Position numbers and translations under genes: made by a program | Assembly (NCBI GenBank): GCA_022457155.1 | Contig: JAJGOT010000503.1 | Coordinates: 267,501 to 331,500, forward strand | Length of the DNA stretch: 64,000 bases | Origin: Cladopsammia gracilis | Taxonomy: Eukaryota; Cnidaria; Anthozoa; Scleractinia; Dendrophylliidae | Reading direction: 5' to 3' | In this document: positions 12,255 to 22,689 of the stretch, one piece after another | How the letters are laid out: the number at the start of each line of letters is the position of its first letter | Position numbering within the stretch: the stretch's first letter is position 1 | The notes under the pieces: generated by a model | What the model was told of the DNA's origin: nothing | Seen by the model: the letters and a program-made list of their open reading frames with translations, nothing else | Database searches by the model: none

Positions 12255-12655
12255 CAATAGGGTCCTGAAGTGTGATGTCACAAACATTTAAATTTTTGAA
12301 ATTATGGGATTTGATGAGATATTCGGAAAGAGCATCATGAAAAATGTCCACTTGCCAAAAATCAGCATCTTATAGTAATTTAGCAGCGAGATACTGGCAC
12401 TTTCATGCTCTGATGACTCTATACAAACCCTTCTAATTTTGCCTCAGTTCTAAACAGTTAGAACAGAGGCAAATTTAGAAGGGTTTGTATAGAGTCATCA
12501 GAGTATGAAATTGCCAGTATCTCACCCCCAAATTAGAATAGGAAGCTAATTTTTGGGAAGTGGGTATTTTTCACCATGGCCTTTTAGAACGTCTCATCAA
12601 ATCCCATAATTTCACAAATTTAGTTTTTGTGACGTCATCACTTTAGGACTATGTG
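12255..12655. mobile_element. fold-back MITE, ~190-bp arms
   Basis: The sequence from about 12255 to 12455 is repeated as its reverse complement from about 12463 to 12655, with a spacer of only about 8 bases. The inner 60 bp of the arms are nearly identical (tctatacaaacccttct and partner); the outer parts carry small indels and end near TGACGTCA-like sequence. A rearranged relative occurs at 42303-42375. The HECT-carrying element starts within a few bases of its right end. Confidence 0.8.
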
Positions 12656-12660
12656 AACCT

Positions 12661-13065
12661 ACGGTGGCCCATAAGGGTCACCGCTTTCTGGAATAAATTT
12701 TGCAAATATTTAAAACAAAAGCACTACAACTGAATAAATGCACTGCAAATAAAATAAATCCGCATACTACAAACAAAATAAATGAACCCGCACACTGCAA
12801 ACAAAATAAGTTCGCACGCTGCAAACAAAAAAAATCTGCACGCTGCAAACAAAATAAATCTGCACGCTGCAAACAAAATAAATTCGCACGCTGCAAACAA
12901 AATAAATATTCACACCGCAAACAAAATAAATTCGCACGCTGCAAACAAAAAACTGGCACGCTGCAAACAAAATAAATCTGCACGCTGCAAACAAAATAAA
13001 TCCGCGCACTGCAAACAAAATAAAAAGTTCTGCGTGCGCAGATAGATGTGAAGTACTGGGACCAA
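12661..13065 (+). repeat. left long TIR with 24-bp minisatellite
   Basis: Starts with an imperfect palindrome (CGGTGGCCC-ATAA-GGGTCACCG). From about 12741 to 13035 it holds roughly 11-12 units of a 24-bp repeat, consensus near AAACAAAATAAATCTGCACG plus CTGC. Because 24 is divisible by three the array is open in several frames on both strands (Cys/Phe-rich or Asn/Lys-rich peptides); these are not genes. The array is immediately upstream of the HECT start codon and so would lie in its promoter or leader. Confidence 0.9.
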
Positions 13066-13087
13066 GTCTCATGCTTTGGCAACCAAC

Positions 13088-15739
13088 ATGGCGTCGTTCC
13101 TGAAGAAGGAAATTCAATCAGCAGTAAAAGACGAAATTTCCCGTGTTCTTAGTTCAACAGCGACTAGTTTAATTTGTAATTCCGCTTCTACATCTACTGG
13201 GAACAGTCACAATTCTGCTTCAGCTTCGAGCTCTGCCGAAGATAACTCAGAATTCTATGCTCTTCGTGAGGAAGAGCGTCCAGGAACAATTTAAGCCTCC
13301 AAAAAAGAAAAAGAAGAAAAACCAACTAGCAAGTCGACGATTCCTACTACGAAGGTCGTAGATGTAGAAGTGAAGGTTGGCATTGCGTTTCAGACCGATG
13401 GTGTTTTCAAGGTTCGACGGGGCAAGACGCACTCCGTGACAGTTAAATCTGCCGCCGACAAGGAAGAGATCATCCGAAAGGCTATAGCAAAACACTCAAG
13501 CTTTGACCAGAGTTTTGATGGGAATAATTCCTACAGCTTGCTCTTCCCCGATTTCAGCGAAGTTAAGTTCGTTCCTGGGACGAAGGAACCATTTGTGTTG
13601 TCTTCATATAAGAAAGCTTTAGGGAAAGATTACAAGCGCATTTCGCTTTTCCTGATCCCAGTTGACGAGTTTGTAGATGGGTGCGATGATGATACCGACA
13701 ACAGTTCTTCGGAAGAATGTACAAACAAGGGAGGTATTGCCAAGTATTTTACTGGGCCTGCAGGATGTGCTACCCCCCACCCTAAACAGGATATAGTCTT
13801 AAGTGATGGTGATGAAAACCTTCTTGGTGCCTCGACAAACCCGGAAGGTGAGTATTTGTAGGCTTGTTCATTCAATTTGCGGGAAATTTCGTCTTTGTGT
13901 AGCCTGTTCACAGACTTTTCTCTTTTTTAGCTTTTTTCTGTCACCTGTGAGTGACAGTGCAAAGCGTGAAATAGAGTGCAGGGCGCTTGAAAGAAAAAAA
14001 AAAGTCTGTGGTCTAAAGAAGCAAACAGATGTTTTTTGTCCTCTTCCACGTGTCAACATCTTTTTGTTAACAGTGTCATCCTCACAATATTCATTAAATT
14101 GGACCAATGAAAATCCAGAGATTAATTGCTCGCATAATTGGCTGAAGTCAAGTTTTGAGAAAGTCTTCTGAAAACTTCTATTTCTGAAACGATTCCGAAG
14201 AATGGTGATGACCTTTGCTTTGAGGAAGCTTAAAATTGCTTATTCTTTCTGTTCCTGTCGAGTGCCAAACTATTTGAAAATTTTTTCAGCTACTCATTAA
14301 GCAAATGCTCCATGATCTTTGTAATAAAATATCCTTTTCAGTTTCCAGGCACTTGAGAAATTTAACTGATATGTTAATTAAAACTGGTGTTTGAAATTTG
14401 AAAATGATTCTATGTTGATGCATTTCAGATACCGCCAGCAATGTTGAGGACTTCCTATTGAAATGTGCTATTGACCAGAGCCTGATGAATCAGGAAGCCA
14501 TTGTCCATAACACAGTGAAAGAAAGGTCTGAAGAAGTCCCTCCAAAATCCTTGGAAGAAGCATTGGAACAAACTTTGAATTGTTTTCCAAATGAGCAGTT
14601 CACGTTCATTGAAGTCACTAGAAAGAATATAGTAACAAGGACATTCGAATGCTTAGAAGAGGAAGATCTCAAAGCAAGAGTAACAGTTAAGTTAATAGGG
14701 GAGGAGGCAGTAGACTCGGGAGGGGTGACAAGGGAGTTTTTTTTCTGAACTTTTCCGTGGATTTGGTGTGTATAGTATACTGGTAAGGGGAACATACCCT
14801 CACATCACTTTCAGACACAACCAAGAGGCCTTAGATAAAGGCTTATTTGAGTTGTTTGGGAAACTTGTTGCTATTGCCATTGTAAATGGTTGCCCGGGGC
14901 CCCATTTCTTTACCCCTATGGTAGCAGGATTTATATTAGAGATCCCTCAAGAACCTCATTTGAATGAAGTTCCAGATGAATGTGAGTTCCTGGCTCAGCT
15001 TGAGGACATTTCATCTTGCTGTGATGAGGCATCATTTCTCAATGCTGTTCAATCATTTCCCGAACGATTTGATATGGGCTTCACAAAAGCAACTGTGAGA
15101 TTAGAAGACAAGAATGATCTTTTGAATGCATGTGTCAAACATATAGTGTTGTATAGTGTTGCCGAGGAAATCTATAGCTTCAGGAAAGGGCTAGCTTCTT
15201 TTGGTGTTTCAGAGATGCTGTGTAAATTTCCCAGTGATGGCATAAAGAAGCTAATGCATGTGGACATTTCTGTAGAGGATGTGAAAAGCTGTTTTTTCCC
15301 TTGTTTTTCAACTCCAGGATTTCAACAGCATGAGAAGGAAACAGATATTGTCTACAACTGGCACAGTTTCCTGCGCAGTGCCAGCAAGGGGAAATTGAAA
15401 TGTAATGTTTACCCTTTCCCTGAAACAACTTCCCCTGATACTGGTGAACAGAATGATGCAGAGAATGGTGCACAGAATGGTGCACAGAATTATGCAGAAC
15501 TCAAAGTTCTCACATTGGGTGATGTACTACAATTTGGCAGTGGGTCCCGTTTCCCTAATTTCTCAGGAAAATTGAAGTTTGATCATGACAGTACATCGAC
15601 TGAAAAAAGAATTAGTGGAAACACATGTTCCCTTACCATCACAATACCAGTGAACAAGTGGTATACTTGTAACAGTAACGAATTTGTCTTTAATTTCATG
15701 GAAGACATTTTTGAGGATTATGGGTTTGGGTTACCATAA
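13088..15739 (+). pseudogene. HECT-domain E3 ubiquitin ligase (G2E3-like), broken
   Basis: Ubiquitin ligase that would accept ubiquitin on a cysteine and pass it to substrates. Exon 1 is 13088-13847 (ATG in aacATGG; donor G|gtgagt), exon 2 is 14429-15739 (acceptor tttcag|AT); the phases join to give GAT. The N-terminus has a short helix (FLKKEIQSAVKDEI), Ser/Thr-rich and Lys-rich parts, a globular segment and an acidic stretch. Exon 2 holds the HECT domain: DSGGVTREFF, a LFGKLVAIAIVNG helix, and near the end SGNTCSLTITIP, where Cys at 15626-15628 fits the catalytic cysteine; GFGLP ends the protein. Two lesions: a TAA at 13292-13294 and an eight-T run (14739-14746) one base too long, which shifts frame between REFF and SELFRGFG. 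Similar proteins are strongly expanded in corals. Confidence 0.8.
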
Positions 15740-16490
15740 ACGTGGTTATCAATATGTTCTGCTTATACATGTATGTTTAAGTTGAGAAAAATTCTCAATT
15801 TACAATATGACTTCAGAGATTACGTAGTTTGGTTTTAGTTCAACTCGGCCAAGAAATGAGCATGTGGACCATCTGTTTTTAAAACGTTAAAATGTTGTAT
15901 TGTTTTTTTTAGATTTCCTTTTCAGCACATTTTGAGTTTGCACCCTTGTCAGAAACAGAAAAACAAATCAGTGGAAACAGAAGTAATGTTTTTTACCATT
16001 ATGAATAAATGAGGGTTATTTTTAGTTATTTTTTACAACTAACTACTACTGTTAAGCAGTTTTCTAATCCAGTTTTGACGATAATGGGAACCTTTTCAGT
16101 CTGTCATGTTGAAGTTAATATATTGGGTTTCTTTTCCCGTGTCCAAACACTTAGTAATATTAATCCTCATCTGACGCAATAACGATGTCAAGGCACGACT
16201 AATATAGGTGTTTTAAATTACTTTTGAAAATGAATAACTGAACATCCATTCAACAAATCTTGCATGGTATAGCTTTCCCTGCATGGCAATGGAGCCGGCT
16301 AAAAATTGCTTTGGTCAGATGAGGATGTAAGCAGTTTGTTAGCCTTTGTGTAGATTCTCCTAACATGTTCAGAGATATCAAGTTACATCAGCTTGGGGAG
16401 TGGTGTGGTTGAATGTAAAAAAAATATGATCTAATAAAAAGATATGTTGGCGTTTTAACTCGAATTTTAATATGGCTTTGAATGTTGAAT
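15740..16490. other. no gene; probable 3' region of the HECT gene
   Basis: AT-rich sequence without long frames. An AATAAA lies at about 16004-16009 and could be a polyadenylation signal for the HECT gene. Nothing else is supported. Confidence 0.4.
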
Positions 16491-16494
16491 GACC

Positions 16495-16679
16495 ATACAC
16501 CACTTTCATAATGGCGGCCAATTTATTTATTCTTTTATATGTATGTTAATTAGCCTTTCTGGCCTCATTGGCGTGTGCAAAATTCAAAAGAATTTGTATT
16601 CTAAAACGAGGCCAGTGAGGCTAATTAACATACATATAAAAGAATAAATAAATCGGCGGTAATTATGAAAGTGGTGTAT
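16495..16679. mobile_element. short palindromic MITE
   Basis: Arms of about 72 bp (from atacaccactttcataat) face each other around a ~40-base loop. Both arms contain ttatatgtatgttaattagcc. It is nested inside the HECT-carrying element, so it inserted later or is part of a longer-diverged version of it. Target duplication not resolved. Confidence 0.8.
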
Positions 16680-16910
16680 ACATGTGCATGTATAAAGTAC
16701 TTGTAAGCAGGCCCCAATACAATAATTTATTCCGAGCAAGCCCACTAGGGAGTCTGCATGGAAATAACATCATCATCATCAAATCAAAGGCCTTCCGTCT
16801 TCCCGCCAGTTGAAGAAATTAATAGAGTCAGAACTAGAGTCAGAACTAAAAGTATTTTGGAAAGTTTGTCTGGTTAGTATCTCGTATAAACTTTCCTTGG
16901 TGTGCTCAAT

Positions 16911-16934
16911 ACGGTGGTCCATAAGGGAGACCGT
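16911..16934 (+). repeat. third copy of the element-end palindrome
   Basis: ACGGTGGTCCATAAGGG followed by AGACCGT closely resembles the first 24 bases of the long TIRs at 12661 and 18034, but no minisatellite follows it. It may mark the end of a second, truncated family member inside the first. Confidence 0.6.
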
Positions 16935-17184
16935 AGCTCAAGTCCATCCCCCTTCCCACTCCCCCACCCTTAAATCAGCCTACTGGCAAATATTAGTGGC
17001 CAGAGCCTCAATTTACCATAGAAGACTTCAAGTACTGTTTAGCAAGTGAAAATTCAAGACATTAAAACAAAACGCTTTAAAATACTTGTCTCTGAATCTT
17101 CCTTAGCCCTTTGCAAACCGAGCAACGTTCTGAAAGAGATTGCCTGCCTCAGAAATAGAGGTGGGGTGTGAAAAAAAACATTTT

Positions 17185-17517
17185 TCCATCACGTATTCAA
17201 ATTGGAAGTACTCCTCCCAGATTGGGTCAATGTCTTCAACACCCAATTCTTGCAACCTATCTTCCATTTCTCTTAGCTTGTCTGAAACTTGAAATAGTCA
17301 ATTCCCCCAAATTCTTCTGGAAGAAAGTACATGTACATCATATCAGGCACACCTGACACGGTAGCATGCTTACACTTCCTGATGCGATGGGAATTCCAAT
17401 ATTCCTTTACATACGCGTTCAACTAGATCAGCATTCACAGCATCCCCTCTTTTGAGGCCATAGTCTTTCAGCCTTCGTTTCAGTGTTCGTTCATTCATAT
17501 CTATGATGATGTTTGCC
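17185..17517 (-). pseudogene. integrase-like transposase, N-terminal HTH fragment
   Basis: Read from 17517 downward, the frame gives IIIDMNERTLKRRLKDYGLK then DAVNADLVERVCKGILEFPSHQ before a TAA at 17370-17372. The S/NERTL-RRL-xYGL pattern is the helix-turn-helix at the start of the integrase-core proteins common in coral genomes, whose C-terminal type is seen at 1520-1732. A second short run in the same strand (REMEDRLQELGVEDIDPIWE, about 17190-17290) may be from the same gene. The DDE core is missing. Confidence 0.5.
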
Positions 17518-17611
17518 TAACATCAGCATTATGCCTGTACGTAAGCGTAAGGCCCCAGTTGAAATAATATTCGGCATAACTACAGAATACAGGGCAATTT
17601 CCTTCGAAGGA

Positions 17612-18034
17612 CTCGTTCCCACTACTTCACGTCTCCCAGCGCGCGCAGAACTTTTTATTTTGTTTGCAGCGTGCAGATTTATTTTGTTTGCAGCGTGCCA
17701 GTTTTTTGTTTGCAGCGTGCGAATTTATTTTGTTTGCGGTGTGAATATTTATTTCGTTTGCAGCGTGCGAATTTATTTTGTTTCAAGATTTATTTTGTTT
17801 GCAGCATGCAGATTTATTTTGTTTGCAACGTGCAGATTTATTTTGTTTGCAGCGTGCAGATTTTGTTTGTTTGCAGCGTGCGAATTTATTTTGTTTGCAG
17901 TGTGCGGGTTCATTTATTTTGTTTGTAGTATGCGGATTTATTTTATTTGCAGTGCATTTATTCAGTTGTAGTGCTTTTGTTTTAAATATTTGCAAAATTT
18001 ATTCCAGAAAGCGGTGACCCTTATGGGCCACCGT
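17612..18034 (-). repeat. right long TIR with 24-bp minisatellite
   Basis: Reverse-complement copy of 12661-13065, including the non-repetitive inner edge (aaaagttctgcg and gtgaagta-tggga) and the palindromic outer end. The 24-bp array spans about 17660-17955. Unit number and unit variants differ from the left copy, so the two have diverged or re-expanded since insertion. Confidence 0.9.
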
Positions 18035-18220
18035 ATGAACCTTAATCTACCAAATTATTTCTCTTCAAGTGATTTATGGAGTCTTGTTAACAGTAAATGG
18101 ACACTTATTGAAGGCCCCTGTAATTGTTGATGACGATGATAATAATAATAATAATAAAAACAACAATGGATTCGGGACTGGCATGGTGCAAATGAACATT
18201 CATTCTCTCTCTCCCTAAAG

Positions 18221-18313
18221 GTGGACAGTGAATTGTGCAGACTTTTCAAGCAGTATGTGAACGACTTCCGGTGTGAACTTTGCACTGGACAGACCAATGA
18301 CTACCTGTTTGTG
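18221..18313 (+). CDS. possible orphan exon, 31 codons
   Basis: A 93-bp block is bounded by a pyrimidine-rich acceptor (ctctctctccctaaag) and a donor (TTTGTG|gtaggt). It is fully open, in phase 0 at both ends, and encodes LCRLFKQYVNDFRCELCTGQ with a C-x2-C pair. I do not recognise the protein. It could be an exon of a host gene whose introns hold the neighbouring transposons, or a relic of one of them. Confidence 0.3.
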
Positions 18314-18340
18314 GTAGGTATCCGTGTAAAAAGCTAGGGT

Positions 18341-18342
<2 letters not shown>

Positions 18343-18407
<65 letters not shown>
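18343..18407. repeat. (AC)n microsatellite
   Basis: About 32 AC dinucleotides without interruption. It yields a spurious Cys/Val ORF on the minus strand. Confidence 0.97.
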
Positions 18408-18411
<4 letters not shown>

Positions 18412-18421
18412 CACAGAGATA

Positions 18422-18840
18422 CAGTAAAAGCTCACTCATAAGAACCTAGTTATTAAGAACCTGTAGGCTTAAATTTTAAAATTACAATCCTCATTATACA
18501 AGAACCTGTTGGAAAATCACAAAAAAAAGAACAATAAGAACGTTTTATATGGCAATCAGGATGAGCAGAATCTCTTGTAATTTCAATACAAGAAATTGAT
18601 AATCATACACTGTACAGTCAGTACACAAGTTCATAACTGCGATTTCTGCTTCTGCTCTACTCAAGTTGTGTAACCACACACAAGGGACCACCCCCATTTG
18701 GACCAGCTACAAGCATCTTTTCAACTTAAGGAAATAAGAGCCTGTTTAAGAACCTAAATAGCCTAGATTCTCAGCAGACACCACATATGCAAGAACCGTT
18801 TAAGGCTAACCTGGAAAATCTAGGTTCTTGTAGGTGGATA
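18422..18840. mobile_element. AAGAACCT-rich MITE, decayed copy
   Basis: Begins CAGTAAAAGCTCACTCATAAG with TA before it, contains several AAGAACCT words, and ends near ctaggttcttgtaggtgga. It matches a better preserved relative at 33982-35214. It lies within the putative intron before the ISL2EU transposase exon. Confidence 0.7.
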
Positions 18841-18877
18841 CATGTAATGTCTGTTAGACTTAAATTTTTATTACAGT

Positions 18878-19509
18878 GGCCAGAGCATGAGGAACTCCAA
18901 GCCACCATGCCTGTGGTTTTCCAACACAACTTTGGCAAAAAAGTTGCATTCATCATTGACTGCGTTGAGATATTTACAGAAAGACCATCTAGCCTAATTG
19001 CTAGGGCAATGACATGGTCTAACTATAAACATCACAATACTGTTAACTTTCTCATAGGTGTAACACCACGAGGTGTTATCTCATTTATATCAAAGGCATA
19101 GGGTGGGAGAGTCAGTGACAAATATCTTACTGAAAATTCTGGTTTGTTGAGGAAACTTTTACCTGGGGACATAGTGCTTGCTGATAGGGGCTTTGATATA
19201 GCTGACAGTGTGGGTTTTTATCAAGCTCGCCTTCATATACTGGCATTTACCAGAGGCAAAAAACAGCTGGCTGCAGAGGAAGTAGAGGCGACAAAGAAAA
19301 TTGTTAATGTAAGAATCCATGTAGAAAGAGTAATTGGTCTTGTATGCAGAAAGTACACTATATTACAAGGAATACTCCCTATTCAGCTAGGGACAGCTTG
19401 GCAAGGAAATGATTTGGCTCCAATAGACAAAATTGCAATAATCTGCTGTGCACTTACTAATCTGTCAGAGTACCTTTTGATTAAATATTTTAGACCTTTT
19501 CTAGCATGA
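18878..19509 (+). pseudogene. ISL2EU-type DDE transposase, one in-frame stop
   Basis: Transposase of the ISL2EU (IS4EU) group with a DDE_Tnp_4-like catalytic core. The exon opens after a polypyrimidine acceptor (tttttattacag|TGG) and reads WPEHEELQATMP, then FIIDCVEIFTERPS (first Asp), [31 protein letters not shown] (second Asp) and [10 protein letters not shown] (Glu), followed by a C-terminal helix with CCALTNL. The three catalytic residues are all present. A TAG at 19099-19101 replaces the Trp expected in the SKA-W-GGRVSDK motif (one-base change from TGG). The N-terminal THAP-type DNA-binding part expected for this group was not found upstream. It faces a YqaJ gene on the other strand. Confidence 0.85.
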
Positions 19510-20380
19510 TGAATAAAAATTATGATTTATGAAGAATCAACTTCCTATTATTATCCACAAGGAGGTTTGAAACAAATACATGCCAAAAATTTAGAATTAC
19601 AATTAACTTGTGTTTCACTGCCCTCACATGTACAGAAGTTTATTTTACATTAAAGCTGCAGTATCTGTTGGCAATAGCCCTCTTATTGTCTTAATATTTT
19701 TGCGTTAATTTTTAGTTGAAATAACTAAAAAATTTTTTTTACAATTCTAAACAGAACAGTTATGAAAGGCTTAGCACTGTTCGGATAATAAAATGTTATT
19801 TTACTGTAATAAGCTGTCTTAATTCTGCTCTTATGATCATTACAATAATAACCAACTGACTATTGAAGAGTTACAGTGTAAGGACTATCTTCCTGAAAAT
19901 AAAACTGGAAAATCTTGTATTGTGTAAAAAAATACAATCGATTCGCCGCTTTAGAAATGACAAGGGAACTGAAGTCGAAATATGTCCAACAATTATTACT
20001 GGGATTGTTACTGGGGGCTAAAAAATGGTTATCCCACAAATTTTGTTAAAAGCTGTGTGAATTTTCCCTGTCCCCAGAATAAGTCCCACTACTCTTTGGG
20101 AAGAGTAACTCAGACTAGTTTCCTTCTCATTCTAAAGTGGAGAATGCAAAAGCAACAGAAAATTGTTTACTGTGTATTTTTTTCCAAAACCACTTTGGGA
20201 AACAATTTTACACACAGGGGGGCAAAACCATTCACCATCGGGCTCTGTTGTAAGTCCAACACATGGCATGTGAAACCACTAGATTTTTTAGCCAACCTTG
20301 TCACACCCAATTAGTCGGCTATCCTCAATGTGCTGTTGGCAGAAGCACCAGGGTCCATCTTCGTCGCTGTCTGTTGATGG
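19510..20380. other. space between convergent ISL2EU genes; no gene seen
   Basis: AT-rich with poly-A runs and possible polyadenylation signals for both flanking genes. A 110-residue frame at 19982-20314 shows no recognisable motif. Confidence 0.4.
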
Positions 20381-20384
20381 TAAT

Positions 20385-21918
20385 TCAGTGAGCACTGGAA
20401 CATGTGTACCATTGTCCTAAAATCTCTGGGAGAACTCCTTTCTTGTAGAAGAGTATTGCCCTTGTCAACGCTCTGTCCCAAATCTCGGTGTCAGGCAACA
20501 CTCGCCGAACAAACATGTCTTTTGTAGTCCAGACAACAAAATCACAGTACTCCACTCCGGTTACAAACAACTGGCACTGTACTTGGTAGTAATAAGGATG
20601 CACAGTATCCAAAGCACAAATCAACCCCACTGTCATATTTCAGAAAGAAACTGCTGTCCGCTGCAGCAGTAACCAGCATGGTATCCTTGTACTTGTAAGG
20701 ACATTTAATTTCACAGAGTCCTATTCCACAAAACCCACAAAAAACAAGACGATCAGGTGAAGCACCTAAAAAGGGCCAGTTCTCGTTTATGTGTAGCCCA
20801 CTGTCCGCTACAGACAAATTGAGGTGCTGAACTGCAATTAAAAACTCATATGCTTCTCGTGCTTTGCTCTCATTTGATATGTCCCATTTCGTTGTTGCAT
20901 TTGAGAAGCGATGAGCACTAGGGTAACAAACAATCTTAATCAGGCTTTTTGATGGCTTGCGGGATTGGTTGAGCAAGCAGCTTTAAACTTTGAAGCAGTC
21001 ACTCGCCCCGCTCTCTGCTCAAACCACACTTTGCTGTCTGCCTGGTCTCTTGTTGCTTCCTCGACAGTTTCTGCTTCTTTGATACTTATCTTGAGCTCAT
21101 TAAAAGCTGTTTCAGACTTTTGCTGTAACTCCTGCACGGTGTCTTCCAAATTCTCTTCACTGAACATGGCTTTGGCATTGTTTTGTTCTCAACAGGTACA
21201 AAAGCAGCATTATAAGGTGCACGATGGATAGAATGGCTGGTTTGATCCCACAGTCTGAAATGCTTTCGAAAACGTTGGCCTGTTCTGCTGTGGTTGCTTG
21301 GACATTTGCCCTCTCTCTGGGGTCTGGGGTAGCAGATCCCTGTTCACCCAATGTACTATGCCGTTTACATGCAGAGGAAAGGTCCATTTCACAAACAGGA
21401 AGGTAGGGAATTTCCTTCACATATGAAGGCATTACCCACCTGCTTTTTTCCTGCATACATGTAACCAACTCTCGCATTCTAGCGCCAGCTTCAATGGCAA
21501 AAAGAGCCCCGACGTGTGAGCAGGCCTCGCAAAGCCCTGCCATGCACACGTTTCCATCCTTTTCAGCAAGGTGACATGTCTTCAGAGGCGTCTCTCTAGC
21601 TCGTTGCGAGTGATTTACAACCATTTTGTTGATTCCAGCCACTGGTTTGGTAAAAATTGTATTTACCCACCCTGAAATGAAGAAGTTGTAAGCATCCATA
21701 GACTTGTATGCTTTCATTTGCTGTCCAGTAATCCACAAAGTCTGTAGCACCAAATAGTTGACGATGTCAGGATGTTCCACGCTAGGGTAACCCGCTAAAT
21801 CCTCGCTACACTCCGATTTTTTTAACATGTGCGGATCAAATCCACACGTAAAAACCTTTTCACGACATCTCGTCTTCGCTGGACCGGTGAGACCGGTGTA
21901 ATATTCTGAAAAAGCCAC
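20385..21918 (-). pseudogene. YqaJ-type nuclease protein with SWIM-like finger, frameshifted
   Basis: Read from 21918 to 20385. The N-terminal part (21918-21157) has a SWIM-like motif CMAGLCEACSHVGALFAIEA and PSYVKEIPYLPV. The middle (about 21167-20942) ends with RAGRVTASKFKAAC. The nuclease core (20976-20640) has PFLGASPDRLV, CGIGLCEIKCPYKYKD (the PD-(D/E)xK-like acidic and E-x-K residues) and SSFFLKYDSG; the last part (20636-20385) reads HPYYYQVQCQLFVTG. At least three frame changes (about 21230, 21160 and 20632) must be bridged, so the copy is dead. Proteins of this build accompany the transposase in ISL2EU elements; the convergent arrangement here fits that. Family assignment from motif memory. 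Confidence 0.75.
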
Positions 21919-21919
21919 A

Positions 21920-22560
21920 CTAGCGCTCTAACACGCGTCCGCGGAAGCCATATTGACTGTATGGATGTCCACCAGCATGGCGGACACAAGTTACATAACA
22001 AAATTTGGTTGTGGTTGAAAACAAAGAGTTAACACAATCCTTCCCTTTTATACAATCCCTTTCTTAAAATTTCAATAAATTAGCTTTTTCCCACAAACCA
22101 GCTTTTTCCCATTAACCAATTATCATTAAATGTCAATCTTTTAAACACTACTTTTTCAATTTCAAAGCTACAGAAATATTAAATTTTTCTACAAGTTTTT
22201 TATTTTGTTTTCCTTTTCTTTTATCCCATTAGAATTTGATTGCCTTGTCACATTTTTACACTTTTATTAACAAAACTTAACATCTACCATATCTTCTCCT
22301 TCCTTATTTTCTCTTTTCTCTGTTTGTTTTGTTTATTTTCATTTTCTATATTTACTACTATTATTTTCATTGTAATATATTTATATATATATTAATATTA
22401 TCTCATTTTTATTTTCGTCTCTTTAATGTTATTACTAAAAATACTTCCTTTCCTTTCGTTTGTTTTTTGTTTTTCTTATTTAAATTTCTTATTTTTTTTT
22501 AATCTCACAACCCCACCTATACATACACAATTGCACCCCACATAAAGAAGGATATAGGTA
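21920..22560. other. AT-rich spacer, no gene
   Basis: Long T- and A-rich tracts, no open frame of note. A possible outer end of the ISL2EU element would lie here, but no TIR matching the left side could be identified. Confidence 0.5.
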
Positions 22561-22689
22561 TCTACAAGCGAGAAAGAAGGGAGGTCATGGCTAAAACATA
22601 TGGCAACAGGAACCTTGACGGTTTCTGCATGCATCAAACATCAATAAAAAGCACTCAAGACAAAATGGAACCAAGCTGAGTGGACTTCT

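Larger units (their letters stand above)
12661..18034. mobile_element. candidate 5.4-kb DNA transposon carrying a HECT ligase gene
   Basis: Long terminal inverted repeats (12661-13065 and 17612-18034) begin with the same sequence, ACGGTGGCCCATAAGGG. The flanks read GTGAACCT (12653-12660) and ATGAACCT (18035-18042): an 8-bp target duplication with one mismatch. Inside, a HECT E3 gene starts 23 bp after the left TIR and reads inward; an integrase-like HTH fragment sits about 95 bp inside the right TIR and also reads inward. Both coding parts are damaged, so this copy is dead. The 8-bp duplication would suit several DNA transposon superfamilies; I know of no described superfamily with this gene content. 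Confidence 0.6.

Noticed and set aside
12678..13117. Long frames on both strands giving Cys/Phe-rich (LFCLQRAD) or Asn/Lys-rich repeat proteins
   Set aside because: They arise because the 24-bp minisatellite is a multiple of three; all overlapping frames are open, and the same happens at 17513-18017.
18215..18439. Minus-strand Cys/Val repeat ORF
   Set aside because: Translation of the (AC)n microsatellite.
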